NCBI GenBank assembly: GCA_965224065.1
Contig: CBDCYF010000005.1
Location: 1,922,001-1,986,000 of the forward strand
Direction: 5' to 3'
Length of the DNA stretch: 64,000 bases
Source: JAOTZA01 sp965224065
GTDB taxonomy: Bacteria > Acidobacteriota > Thermoanaerobaculia > Multivoradales > JAHEKO01
The notes below the pieces were generated by a model. That model had not been told where the DNA came from, did no database searches, and saw only the letters and a program-made list of their open reading frames with translations. The number at the start of each line of letters is the position of its first letter. Positions within the stretch are counted from its first letter, which is position 1. Shown piece after piece: positions 26,649 to 37,354 of the stretch. The position numbers were made by a program, and so were the translations under genes.

Positions 26649-27449
26649 CTAAGACCGATTGCGGCTGCGCCGGCGCCGGTCTCGCCGTTCACGGCGGGGA
26701 CGTTCCTGCGGCTGCTCCTCGTCCTGTGCCTGGGGCTGCGGGCCGGCGGCAACGCCCGGCTCGACACCCTCCGGGAACGGCCGGCCGATCGTTCGGCTGT
26801 TGAGACGGGGAACGACATCGGCCACCAGCCCCGTGGGAACCACCGGGATGATGTCGGCGGTGAAGTTCCAATCACTGGTGTTGTTCGAGCCCATGAACGT
26901 CCTCGCCGCCTCACGCTCGGTGACCGGCCGAACCCCCTGGATGGGTCCTGCCGCCTGCGGGCCCTGGCGTGACAACCGGCCGGCGTCCCGGCGGTGCTCG
27001 CTCACGTCCTGCACCGGCTCGGGGACCGGCTCGTTCCGCCGATTGCCCTGGTCGTTACGTCTTTCTCGATCGCCGCCGGGGGCGGCGCCGAGCTGCCGGC
27101 CGCGTGTCGTCCCGGCCAGGATCACGCCCCACTGGCCGTCGTCGCGAAATGGATCGGTCCACAGTTGCCGGATGGACCGCGGCTCGACTTCCAGCAACTC
27201 GTCCAGACGGGTCGGCAGCCGGTTGTGAAGCTGCTGAAACCGCCGGATGGCCTCAGCATACTGGAGGCCGCGAAAAATGAGCTCCTCCTCCCTCTCACGC
27301 TGCATCACGTGGCTCCACAACGGCAGCGCCACGGCGACAAGGATGTTCATCACCGCCACCAGCATGACCAGAATGACCAGGTTGTAGCCGCGGCTGCGGC
27401 TGCGGCACAAGCGCTGCCAGCGCGATCGCACTCGCGCTCGGGTCACCAC
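26649..27449 (-). CDS. Atypical pseudopilin-like protein with long C-terminal tail
   Basis: Third pseudopilin-like protein of the secretion operon, 266 residues. A basic leader ends in RSRG and is followed by a hydrophobic helix YNLVILVMLVAVMNILVAVALP with the class III prepilin layout, but the usual glutamate at +5 is isoleucine. The helical segment EELIFRGLQYAEAIRRFQQLHNRLPTRLDELL and DPFRDDGQWGVI are GspG-like. The C-terminal half is low complexity, very rich in Arg, Gln and Pro. The start (GTG 27449 or 27446) overlaps the previous stop. It could be a minor pilin capping the pseudopilus. Confidence 0.72.
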   Translation of the reverse strand: MVTRARVRSRWQRLCRSRSRGYNLVILVMLVAVMNILVAVALPLWSHVMQREREEELIFRGLQYAEAIRRFQQLHNRLPTRLDELLEVEPRSIRQLWTDPFRDDGQWGVILAGTTRGRQLGAAPGGDRERRNDQGNRRNEPVPEPVQDVSEHRRDAGRLSRQGPQAAGPIQGVRPVTEREAARTFMGSNNTSDWNFTADIIPVVPTGLVADVVPRLNSRTIGRPFPEGVEPGVAAGPQPQAQDEEQPQERPRRERRDRRRRSRNRS

Positions 27450-27895
27450 TCGCTGTAGGCCTCACCATCGAGGCTCGTCTGGGACGAGCCGGAGTGAACG
27501 TCGATGATGCCGGGCTGTCCGCTGTCGCCCAGATCGGTCTCGGCGGGCTCCATCTCGGGGTCGATCTCCTCGAACTCCACTTCCCAGCTCTCGTCACTCT
27601 TGGTGAAGGGATCGACCGGGATGCTCCGCAGATAGCCCTCTTCGACCAGGGCCTCGAGCGAGGGGGGATAGTGCCCCTTGTCGCCGTAGAACTGGTCGAT
27701 GACGTCGCGCATGGTCCGCAGATTGGTCTTCAGTGCCGCCTCCGAAGCGCGGCGCGGTACGTCCCGCAACGCCGGCAGCGCGATGGCTGCAAGGATGCCG
27801 ATCACGGCGATGACGACGATGAGCTCGAGGAGAGTGAAGCCGCCGCTTCCCGGCCGTTGCACGGCTCGCCGGGCGTCTTTCGTCACAATCACCAT
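27443..27895 (-). CDS. GspG-like major pseudopilin
   Basis: Type II secretion pseudopilin, 150 residues. The prepilin cleavage site is GSGG|FTLLELIVVIAVIGILAAIALP with Glu at +5. The globular part has DQFYGDKGHYPPSLEALVEEGYL, IPVDPFTKSDESWEV and the family C-terminus GIIDVHSGSS...GEAYSEW. Presumed to be processed by the prepilin peptidase encoded at 49227. It overlaps both neighbours by 7 bp. Confidence 0.88.
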   Translation of the reverse strand: MVIVTKDARRAVQRPGSGGFTLLELIVVIAVIGILAAIALPALRDVPRRASEAALKTNLRTMRDVIDQFYGDKGHYPPSLEALVEEGYLRSIPVDPFTKSDESWEVEFEEIDPEMEPAETDLGDSGQPGIIDVHSGSSQTSLDGEAYSEW

Positions 27896-28353
27896 TCCGA
27901 GTAGGGGACTCCGTTGAGCCCCACCCCCTCGCTTGTGGAATAGACGTCGAACACGTTCTCACCTCCCCAGCTACTCGAATCCCAATCGTCCTGAAAGCTT
28001 CTCTTGCCCCACTCGTCATCCCCCTTCATCGGGTCGACCGGGATGCGGCGCAGAAACCGCATCCGCTTGCTGATCTGCCCCACCAGGTCGACTCCTTCGA
28101 CCAGCACCTCGAGATCCGAGGGATAGCCGTCGGTGCCCAGCTCCGGCGGGATCAACCCGGCGTCGCTAAAGCGCTTGTACTCGTCGATGGCGTTGCGCAG
28201 CTCCCGGAGGTGCTGGCGCAGGGTCGCCTCCTTGTTGCGCTTGACGCTGAACTTCGCGACCGGCAGCGCAACACCGGCCAGGATCGCCAGGATGGCGACG
28301 ACCATCACCAGCTCGGCCAGCGTGTAGCCGAAACGGCGACGCGTCACGATCAT
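27889..28353 (-). CDS. GspG-like pseudopilin
   Basis: Type II secretion/type IV pilin-like protein, 154 residues. Leader MIVTRRRFG is cleaved before YTLAELVMVVAILAILAGVALP, with Glu at +5. The body contains RELRNAIDEYKRFSDAG, RIPVDPMKGDDEWG and the GspG ending FDVYSTSEGVGLNGVPYSEW. Its C-terminal YSEW is shared with the next pseudopilin, pointing to a gene duplication. The start overlaps the secretin stop codon. Confidence 0.88.
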   Translation of the reverse strand: MIVTRRRFGYTLAELVMVVAILAILAGVALPVAKFSVKRNKEATLRQHLRELRNAIDEYKRFSDAGLIPPELGTDGYPSDLEVLVEGVDLVGQISKRMRFLRRIPVDPMKGDDEWGKRSFQDDWDSSSWGGENVFDVYSTSEGVGLNGVPYSEW

Positions 28354-30821
28354 CGTTCGCTGTCGATCCCGACCCGGACCTCGGCCTCCTCGGTCACCAG
28401 GGGCCGGATCTCTTGCAGCTCGGCGTCGAGGGCCTTGCTTCTCTCAAACCGGATCGTCGAGCTTCCGGTGCCGACGGCACGAAACCGGATCGCCGCGACG
28501 ACTCCGCCCCCCATGACTCCGCCGCCGGCGCCGAGCTGGCTGGCGCCCAGGACGAGCCGCCCCTCCGAAGAGGCATCGGAAAGCACTTCGGAGCGCGCAG
28601 CGTCCAGGAAGTCGCCGCCAGACACCCCAACTACCGAAAGCACTCTCGGATCAAACCCGAGGGTGACCGGCAAGTGCGCGACCGCCTCTTCCGATTCGAT
28701 CTCCAGCTCGACGACAAACTCCTCACCCAGGACGACCTGTGGCCACTGCGCCACCAGGCGAAGGCGTGCCGGCGCCGACGGGGCAGGCACCGGCAAGGGC
28801 GGCGGGGCCTCCGCGCCTTCAACCGCTTCGGCGCTCAACGATGCGACCGAGATCTCGTCGGCAAAGTCACGGTCGGTGGGCACAAAGATCAACGACGTGG
28901 GCTCGAGTGCCGCCTCTTCGCCTTCGTCGTCGTCGTCCCCACCGCCGCCTCGAAATGGGTCAGAAGGCGGCGTGGCCGGCGTCAGATCGACGCCCGGCGG
29001 CGCCTCTTGTTCCTCTTCCCCGGCCTCATTCTGCAAACCGCGCGGCAGGTTCTGGATCCGGCGCCGGATCATCTCGCGGATGCGCTGGGCGTCGCTCTCG
29101 TCTTCGCGCTCAAAGGGCCCTTCGACCTCCGACTCGACCCTCGGGCTCCCCCCACGGAAGGTGATGTTGGCCTCGGTGCCGACCCAGATCGGGAGCAAGT
29201 CCTCCTCGGCGATGTCGGCGGTTCGGATGATGTGCGGCGTCAGGGTCAGCACCAAGTCGGTGCGGCGCTTGTCCGAACCCTTGTTGGAGAACAGACGCCC
29301 GAGGACCGGGACGTCGGAGATGCCCGGTACCCCCACCTGGTCGCGCGACTCGTCGGTCCGGATGAGACCGGCGAGGAAATTGGTCTCGCCGTTCTTGAGC
29401 CGGATGGTCGACTCGAAAGTCCGCGTGCCGATGACCGGCTGCTCTTGTGTCCCGGCCTGGATGGACTCGCCCAGGTTGCTGACCTCGACGGTGATCTTGA
29501 GCGTCACCTCGCGGTTGTGGTGGATCCGGGGCTCGATGTCGAGGCGAATGCCGACATCGCGGTACTGAAACGAGGTCAGCGGCACGATGTTGCCGCCCAC
29601 GGTCTGGCCGGTGTTGAAGCTGGTGACCGGGATCGGAACGCTGTCGCCGATGTGGAGCGACGCGGTCTCGCCGTCGCTGATCCGCACCTGCGGGCTCGCC
29701 AGAAGCTCGGCCTCGGAGCTCGTCTTCATAAAGTTGTAGACAAAGCTCGGCAGGGTGAGGAACCAGTTCCCCTGGTTGATGAACTCGAGATCGGAGACCC
29801 GGATGCCGCCTTCCGGCTGATCGAGACGCTGGCCCACCTGGTATTCGGAGAGCCGCACGCCGAGGTCCTGGAGCAGGCTGGTGTTGATCTGCAGAAGCTC
29901 GACGTCCACCACCACCTCCCCGCGAGCCTTGTCGATGGTGTCGATGATCCGCTCCGCGACCTTCACCTTGTCGGCGGTGTCGCGCAGGATGATGGCGTTG
30001 AGCTGATCCGCAGAAGCGACGTTCTTGGCGCCCACCAGGCTTCTCAGCATGGTCAGGACGTCCTTGGTCTCGGCGTTGGAGAGAAAAAAGGTCTGGATGA
30101 CCAGGTCTTCGTAGTTGCGGCGATTCTGCGGGTTGTCCTCGACCACAATGATCGAGTGTTCGTCGACGACCTTGTAGAAATGGCTGGCCGTGCGCATGAG
30201 GATCTCGAGCGCGTCCTGCGCCACAACATCCCGTAGCTCGATCGCAATCTGCTGATCGCGCAGTTTGGGGTCGAAGAGCACGTTGATCCCAAAGGCGCGA
30301 CCCAGGGATTTATAGATGTCGAAGACCGAGACCGGCTTGGGGAACTCGAGCGAGATCGGCTCGTTCGAGCGCGGGTTGAGCTCTGGAGGCTGCGGACGCA
30401 GACCTCGGTTGCGCGCCTTGATGTCCTGGAGCGTGCCGGGTGCCTCCCGGCCCTCCTCTCCGCGCAGCAACACCTCTCTCAATTTCTCCATCTCGACCTG
30501 CGCGTACTGGTTGGTCGGATCGAGCTGTACCGCTTGCTGATACTCGGCAAATCCCCTCTCCAGCGCGCCGGCGTCGACAAAGCGCTTGCCCTTCTCGAAG
30601 TGAGCCTGGGAGGCACGGATCTTCGAGCGCAACAGACCGGTCCGGTACTCGACCTTCTCGGGGTAGCGGTTGGTGAGCTCGAGATAGCGCAGCACCGCCT
30701 GGTCCCAGTCACCCACCAGCTCGGCCTGCCGGGCGGCACGCATCGCCTGGTGGCCGGTGCAGCTCGCCAGCGCCATGAATCCCGCCAGACACAGGAGCGC
30801 GATCGTTTGCTTTCTTTTCAT
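28350..30821 (-). CDS. Secretin (GspD/PilQ-like) lipoprotein with C-terminal cohesin-like domain
   Basis: Outer-membrane channel of the secretion machine, 823 residues. A lipoprotein signal ends LASC21. Two or more TPR-like repeats span about 25-120, an STN/N0-type domain about 155-230, and an N1-type domain about 235-305 (TFFLSNAETKDVLTMLRSL). The secretin core runs to about 570 (LLASPQVRISDGETASLHIG, VPVLGRLFSNKGSDKRRTDLVLTLTPHI). An acidic linker leads to residues 683-823, which fit a cohesin-type beta domain (VVLGEEFVVELEIES...LGFDPRVLSVVGVSGGDFL). The TPR segment may replace a separate pilotin. Confidence 0.9.
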   Translation of the reverse strand: MKRKQTIALLCLAGFMALASCTGHQAMRAARQAELVGDWDQAVLRYLELTNRYPEKVEYRTGLLRSKIRASQAHFEKGKRFVDAGALERGFAEYQQAVQLDPTNQYAQVEMEKLREVLLRGEEGREAPGTLQDIKARNRGLRPQPPELNPRSNEPISLEFPKPVSVFDIYKSLGRAFGINVLFDPKLRDQQIAIELRDVVAQDALEILMRTASHFYKVVDEHSIIVVEDNPQNRRNYEDLVIQTFFLSNAETKDVLTMLRSLVGAKNVASADQLNAIILRDTADKVKVAERIIDTIDKARGEVVVDVELLQINTSLLQDLGVRLSEYQVGQRLDQPEGGIRVSDLEFINQGNWFLTLPSFVYNFMKTSSEAELLASPQVRISDGETASLHIGDSVPIPVTSFNTGQTVGGNIVPLTSFQYRDVGIRLDIEPRIHHNREVTLKITVEVSNLGESIQAGTQEQPVIGTRTFESTIRLKNGETNFLAGLIRTDESRDQVGVPGISDVPVLGRLFSNKGSDKRRTDLVLTLTPHIIRTADIAEEDLLPIWVGTEANITFRGGSPRVESEVEGPFEREDESDAQRIREMIRRRIQNLPRGLQNEAGEEEQEAPPGVDLTPATPPSDPFRGGGGDDDDEGEEAALEPTSLIFVPTDRDFADEISVASLSAEAVEGAEAPPPLPVPAPSAPARLRLVAQWPQVVLGEEFVVELEIESEEAVAHLPVTLGFDPRVLSVVGVSGGDFLDAARSEVLSDASSEGRLVLGASQLGAGGGVMGGGVVAAIRFRAVGTGSSTIRFERSKALDAELQEIRPLVTEEAEVRVGIDSER

Positions 30822-30835
30822 CGTGTTCTCGGGCT

Positions 30836-31399
30836 CTAGCCCCCTGCCGCCAATCGGGCCGGTGGGGCGTCGGGGAAGTTGACGTAACTCAGGTCGGCCG
30901 ACTCAAAACCAATGCTTGCGACGACGAAATGCTCCTTGACCACGTCGCCGACCCGCGCATTGTAGAGGTCATTACCGTCGGTGAACACCGCGATACGACC
31001 CTGGGCGGGGCCAAAACTGCCCAGAAAGGTAACCGTAACAGGTGGCGGCTGCGGCTTTGGCGGTTTTGGCGGTGCTTGCGCGCGCTGGGGCCGCGGCCGG
31101 GGCGGCGGCCGACGCGGCGGGGCCGCCGGCTTGGGCTTTGGCGGGGGCGGCGGAACATAGAAACGGAACGGGTCCCTTCCCGGACTGAACTCCGCCGGCT
31201 TTTTCTCCAGATCGGCCAGCCGCAGATCGACCAGCGGCGGCAAGTCGAGCTCGGATTCGTCGTCGCGCGCGCCATCGAGGCCGGACACACTCGGGCCGCC
31301 GCCGCCCGAAAAGAGCCCACCGGCAACCCGGATCGCCGCCAGCGCGAGAACCACCGCCAGGGCCACCAGCAACGTGCGTTGGCGCCGCTTGTCACTCAT
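30836..31399 (-). CDS. PilP/GspC-like inner-membrane alignment protein
   Basis: Predicted bitopic protein of 187 residues linking the inner-membrane platform to the secretin. It has a short cytoplasmic N-terminus, a membrane helix (about 9-28) and a long Pro/Arg/Lys-rich spacer (PPPPPKPKP...). A small C-terminal beta domain (VTVTFLGSFGPAQGRIAVFTDGNDLYNARVGDVV) resembles the HR/PilP domain. It lies 14 bp before the secretin gene, the normal place for PilP or GspC. Sequence similarity is modest; position decides the call. Confidence 0.72.
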   Translation of the reverse strand: MSDKRRQRTLLVALAVVLALAAIRVAGGLFSGGGGPSVSGLDGARDDESELDLPPLVDLRLADLEKKPAEFSPGRDPFRFYVPPPPPKPKPAAPPRRPPPRPRPQRAQAPPKPPKPQPPPVTVTFLGSFGPAQGRIAVFTDGNDLYNARVGDVVKEHFVVASIGFESADLSYVNFPDAPPARLAAGG

Positions 31400-32019
31400 T
31401 CGCCGGCTTCCTCGCTCGACGAGGGGTCTGCCGGCGCGGGTGCGTCGCCACCACCCGCGTCGGCGGTCGAAAAAAGTGTCGCAATCTGAAGGGCGATATC
31501 CAGCGTTGCCACCTCATCGCTCTCCTCGCGCAAGGCCACGCTTTCGAGCACCAAAAAGGAGTCCGAGAGCTCGAGAAAGTTGACCAGCCGGCGGAGCGCC
31601 GCATAGTCCCCCCGCACCGGGAACTCGATCGACCGGCGCAAGAGATCTTCTTCCTCGAACGTCTCCCTTTGATAGTCGATCTGGGCCGGCACCAGGCCCG
31701 CACGGCGTGACAGATCCTTGACCTCGGCGATGATCCGGGTCAGCGCCAGATTCTCGGTAGCCAGCCGCACTTCGTAGAAATCGTCGAGCCCGTTCTCAAT
31801 CTCACCGGCCCGCGCCACGACTTGGGCGAGCGAGGCCCTTTCCGCGGTCAACGCCTCCAGCTCGGCGCTCCGGCGGGCCAGCCGTGCTCGCCCCATTTCG
31901 GCTTCTTCGGCGAACCCCACTCGATAGACCACCAGCAAAATTGCATTCACCAGCAGAAAAGTGAGCGCCGGCGCCCAGATCCGCGGGTGTCTCCCCCACA
32001 CGCGCGGGTCGAAGCTCAT
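31396..32019 (-). CDS. PilO/GspM-like assembly protein
   Basis: Inner-membrane platform protein, 207 residues. One membrane helix near residues 14-34 is followed by a coiled coil (AEMGRARLARRSAELEALTAERASL). A ferredoxin-like PilO domain comes next (LALTRIIAEVKDLSRRAGLVPAQIDYQRE...IEFPVRGDYAALRRLVNFLELSDSFL), then an acidic tail. It overlaps both neighbours by 4 bp. Expected to dimerise with the PilN-like protein upstream. Confidence 0.82.
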   Translation of the reverse strand: MSFDPRVWGRHPRIWAPALTFLLVNAILLVVYRVGFAEEAEMGRARLARRSAELEALTAERASLAQVVARAGEIENGLDDFYEVRLATENLALTRIIAEVKDLSRRAGLVPAQIDYQRETFEEEDLLRRSIEFPVRGDYAALRRLVNFLELSDSFLVLESVALREESDEVATLDIALQIATLFSTADAGGGDAPAPADPSSSEEAGE

Positions 32020-32699
32020 GGCGCGGCCTCCGCTTGGGTGACGACGGCACCTGCCTCCGCCGCCGGAGCCCCATCCACCGTAGCTTCACCACCGGAAGTC
32101 GTCAGACCCGGCCGGTAGACTACCGAGAGCTCGAACTCGAGATGCCCGTTGTCGCGCGTTTGCTCGCGGGTGAGGTCGGGGCGTCGAAACGCACGATGCT
32201 CAAAAAAAGCATCGACAAAGGCCAGCAGCTCCTCGTCGTTTTTTGCCACGCCGTCGATCGCCAGCCCCACTTCCCCCGGCTCGAGCTGCTGCGCTCGGTC
32301 GCGCCGGCTCCGCCCGCCGCTGAAGGTCGGGGTCAGGCTGGTCAACCGGACGTCGTTGGGAAGCGCTTCGGTCAGGCGGTCGAAAAGGTTGCTCCAGGAG
32401 AACGTCCGCTGCTCGATCTTCTGGTTGACAAACCGGCTCCGCTCGTTGAGTGAGCCCGGTCTCAGTTGGGCCGCCTCGTGTCGCAGCTCGCGAATCGCCT
32501 CGACCTCGCGGCTCCGTTGCGCATCGATCTCCAGCAGCCGGGCTCGCGCCTGATTCTCACCTGTGAAGTGATTCCAGTAGTTGCGGGCGTTGAGCGCCAT
32601 CAGTAACGCGCCGGCAAGCCACAACAAAGTGGCGGTTCGCTTGAGGGGGCGTAGGTTGGCAAACGGCCGCCGCGCCAGGTTGAGATCATTGCGATCCAT
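32016..32699 (-). CDS. PilN/GspL-C-like assembly protein
   Basis: Inner-membrane platform protein, 227 residues. The N-terminus MDRNDLNLARRPFANLRPLKR has the Asn-Leu-Ala motif that PilN uses to bind PilM. A membrane helix (about 25-40) and a coiled coil follow, then a ferredoxin-like domain (FSWSNLFDRLTEALPNDVRLTSLTP). The ATG at 32699-32697 comes 5 bp after the pilM stop; an earlier in-frame ATG gives a non-family extension. Confidence 0.85.
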   Translation of the reverse strand: MDRNDLNLARRPFANLRPLKRTATLLWLAGALLMALNARNYWNHFTGENQARARLLEIDAQRSREVEAIRELRHEAAQLRPGSLNERSRFVNQKIEQRTFSWSNLFDRLTEALPNDVRLTSLTPTFSGGRSRRDRAQQLEPGEVGLAIDGVAKNDEELLAFVDAFFEHRAFRRPDLTREQTRDNGHLEFELSVVYRPGLTTSGGEATVDGAPAAEAGAVVTQAEAAP

Positions 32700-33641
32700 G
32701 GCGGTCAGACGACCTCCCTCCCCGCCGCGCCCAAAAGCGGAGCCGCTTGCTCCACCGGAACGCCTTCGACCGTCCCCGGGATGTCGCCCCACTCGCTCGC
32801 GACGCTGCGCACCGGCAGCTCAAAGGCCGCTTCGAGCGTCCTGCGCCAGCCCGCTTCGCTTTCGGGCGGCGCCACCAGGATGACCTCTCCCAGGGTCGCC
32901 GCTTCCGACTGCGCCGCGACAAAACGTCGGGTCAGGGTCAGGTCTCGCGCCACCAGGTCCCACGCCGGCTCGGCGCGGGAGTGTGACTTGAAGCGATGGA
33001 GAATCGGCATCCCCTTCTTTGCCACCACGACGCTGTAGCTGTCATGGGTGGCATGGAGGACGAGGCCCGTCTCCTGCCCGCCCAGGGCGGCCCGCAGCGC
33101 AGAGAGCAGGGACAGCCCCTCGTTGGAGAGCTGGCCGATCCGCACCCCGTTGGCGGCGAACAGGTCCTCGAGCTGGGTCAGCAGCGCCTCGGACGCAAAA
33201 CCGAGCAGGAGCCGTCTCGCGCCATCGGGCCCCGCGGCCGCCTCGATGTCGGCCACCCGCAGATCTTCGACCCGGAACGGCACCAACCGTCGCAATTTGA
33301 ACCGAATCACCTCGGCCCTCTCACGCCGGCCGCGCGGAACGTCGTCGCCGGCGGTCGACGCCACCCTCAGCCACCTGTCGGGGAGCACCAGGGACGCCTC
33401 GCTGACCGTAACCCCCGAGCGCTCGAGCAACGCCTGCAAGGCTTCCTCCAGCCTCTGGACGTCACGCGCCGGTCCGGCCAGCGGGCCATCGGGAAACAGG
33501 CCCGGCTCGAGCTCCTCGATCAGGTATTCACGGAGCTCCAGCCCGCGAGGCTCGACCCAGAACCGAGCGTAACGAAGGCACTCTCCGTCGACCGCAAACA
33601 CATGCGGTGGAACGCCCGAGGGACCCAGCCCGGCGAGCCGC

Positions 33642-35288
<1,647 letters not shown>

Positions 35289-35351
35289 GGCATTCCTCTG
35301 GCCGTTCGGCTCGCCTCCTCGCCCGTCTCGTCGCTCGCCTCATCGCCCATC

Positions 35352-36569
35352 TCATCGGTTGACCTGCCCCAGCGCGCTAAAGAGCGGCAGATAGATCGAC
35401 AGCAGCAAAATCGCCACGATCGTACCCATCATCACCAGCAACAGGGGCTCCATCAGGGTCAACACGCGCTGCAGCGTGGTCTCGACTTCCTCGTCCAGAA
35501 AGTCGGACGCATTGCCGAGCATGGTGTCGAGATCGCCGGTCTCTTCGCCCACTGTGGTCATCTCGATAACGACTTCGGGGGCGACCCCGCTTTTCTCGAG
35601 CGAGGCATGGAGCGGCTGGCCCTGGCGAACCTGGTCGACGATCGGCATCAGACGCTTGCGAATATGCACATTGCTGATGGCCTCCACCGAGCTCTCGAGC
35701 GCGGACACCAGCGGGATCCCACCGGCCAGCAGAGTGGAGAGCGCACGGCTGAACTCAGACAGGGCCATCTTCTGGAAAAGGTTCCCGAGCACCGGCACTC
35801 GCAGTTTCCAGGCTCCCAGCAAAAGCGCACCCCGGCGGGAACGGGCCGCCAACGCGGTGGCGATCAACAGACCGGCCAGCACAACCGATCCCACCAGCCA
35901 ATTGTCGCTCAGAAAGGTCGAGACCCCAACGGTGACTCTTGTAATCGCCGGCAGCTCGGATTCCATGCTGGCGAAAAAGGCGCTGAACTTCGGCACCACA
36001 AAAACCGTCATCACCCCGATCAGGACAAGCGAGAGAACCACCAGGAGCGCCGGGTAGATGAGCGCCGACACGACCTTTCGGCGAGTCGTGGTGACCAGCG
36101 TCTGGTAGCGGACAAAGCGGCGGATGACCTGCTCGAGCTCGCCGCTGCGCTCCCCCGCCTTGAGTGTTTGCGGGTAGATGCGGGGAAAGAGCTCGGAGAA
36201 ATCGGAGAATGCGTCGGAGAGATCGGCCCCGTTCTCGACCTTTGAGTGGACCTGAGTCAGTACTTCGTGAAAAAGGGGCTCCCGCTGCCGCCGGAGCATG
36301 ATCTCGAGCGCTTGCAAAATGGGAAGCCCCGCACGCAGCAACGCGGCGAGCTCCTGGTTGAAGAGCAACAGCTTGTCGTTCGGGATCCTGCGATTCCGAC
36401 GCCCCAGACGCGGCAGCGAGATCGCCCCAAGGACACCGCCGCGGCGAATCTTGAAGACATGGTAGCCCCGACGTATCAACTCCTTGCGCGCCGCCTCCTC
36501 GGAGCTGGCCTCGTGGATCTCCTCGATCACCCGACCCTGTGGCGTGCCGAGCGTGCAGACAAACTCCAT
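35352..36569 (-). CDS. GspF/PilC-type inner-membrane platform protein
   Basis: Polytopic platform protein of the secretion/pilus machine, 405 residues. Two copies of the T2SSF domain are visible: LLLFNQELAALLRAGLPILQ...EAL-type in the first half and EFSRALSTLLAGGIPLVSAL in the second. They are separated and followed by membrane helices (VSALIYPALLVVLSLVLIGV and TLMEPLLLVMMGTIVAILLL). A small N-terminal domain (FVCTLGTPQGRVIEEIHEA) is PilC-like. A 62-bp gap separates it from the ATPase gene. Confidence 0.94.
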   Translation of the reverse strand: MEFVCTLGTPQGRVIEEIHEASSEEAARKELIRRGYHVFKIRRGGVLGAISLPRLGRRNRRIPNDKLLLFNQELAALLRAGLPILQALEIMLRRQREPLFHEVLTQVHSKVENGADLSDAFSDFSELFPRIYPQTLKAGERSGELEQVIRRFVRYQTLVTTTRRKVVSALIYPALLVVLSLVLIGVMTVFVVPKFSAFFASMESELPAITRVTVGVSTFLSDNWLVGSVVLAGLLIATALAARSRRGALLLGAWKLRVPVLGNLFQKMALSEFSRALSTLLAGGIPLVSALESSVEAISNVHIRKRLMPIVDQVRQGQPLHASLEKSGVAPEVVIEMTTVGEETGDLDTMLGNASDFLDEEVETTLQRVLTLMEPLLLVMMGTIVAILLLSIYLPLFSALGQVNR

Positions 36570-36595
36570 CTAACCCGTCCCTCTCAATGGCCCTC

Positions 36596-37348
36596 TCACT
36601 TGCTCGCCGTCCGGGTCTCGGACTCCAAACACTGCAGCACGACCATCAGGGCACGGTCGCTCGACTCGGTCTTGGCCAGGCCGAGAACCAGGGGTTGGTC
36701 CATGCTCAAGTTGAGATTGGTGTGGATCAGCGGGTCGGGCTCGCCTTCCGACTTTTGACGCGACACCCGAAAACCCTCGAGACGGACCCGTTGGCCGTCC
36801 AACTGTTTACCGAGACGGAAATCGATCTGATACTCCTCGCCGATCTCATAAGCGGTCGCGTGACCTTCCGGCAGCTCCAGCTCGGCTCGCCCGAGAAGCG
36901 AGTAGCTCCGGTAGCGAAGCAGCTCACGCAACCGGGCCAGGACCTCGGGGGGGAGCTGCGGCTCTCCGACAGGGCTCGATTCGCTGGCGCCGGCACTGAC
37001 GATCTGCACCCCAATGCGAAGACTCTTCGCGGGCTGGTCGAAGTCGCGCAGACGCGGCAGGATGCGGTCGATCGACTTCGCGACGTCGCGCAGAACCAGG
37101 GTGTTGCCGCCGGGCTGGAGCTCGACCGTGCCCGCGCTTGAGAGCATCGGGTAGACGAGGGCCACGGCTTCCGCAGCCGGTTGATACCGCAAGGTCATGG
37201 CATACACCACCATGTCTTCTCTACCATCGGCACCCTGGGCGGCCAATAAAGAAGGCCACAATACGAGTGCCGCGCAGAGCCAACCGGCCATCGGCCGCAG
37301 GGGGCTTCGCCTGGGATTTCTCGCAGCGAACATCTCGGCGTCTACCAC
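36596..37348 (-). CDS. Secreted small protein with a secretin-N-domain-like fold
   Basis: Not a characterised family that I can name with certainty. The 250-residue product has a signal peptide (ending about SLLAAQG). It then has a stretch shaped like a secretin N1/NolW domain: MTLRYQPAAEAVALVYPMLS, NTLVLRDVAKSIDRILPRLRDFD and SLRIGVQIVSA. The remainder is beta-rich with no motif. It has no secretin pore domain. It lies between the anti-sigma factor and GspF, so it may be an accessory to the secretin. The start is either GTG 37348 or the ATG five codons later. Confidence 0.7.
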   Translation of the reverse strand: MVDAEMFAARNPRRSPLRPMAGWLCAALVLWPSLLAAQGADGREDMVVYAMTLRYQPAAEAVALVYPMLSSAGTVELQPGGNTLVLRDVAKSIDRILPRLRDFDQPAKSLRIGVQIVSAGASESSPVGEPQLPPEVLARLRELLRYRSYSLLGRAELELPEGHATAYEIGEEYQIDFRLGKQLDGQRVRLEGFRVSRQKSEGEPDPLIHTNLNLSMDQPLVLGLAKTESSDRALMVVLQCLESETRTASK

Positions 37349-37354
37349 CGGCCG

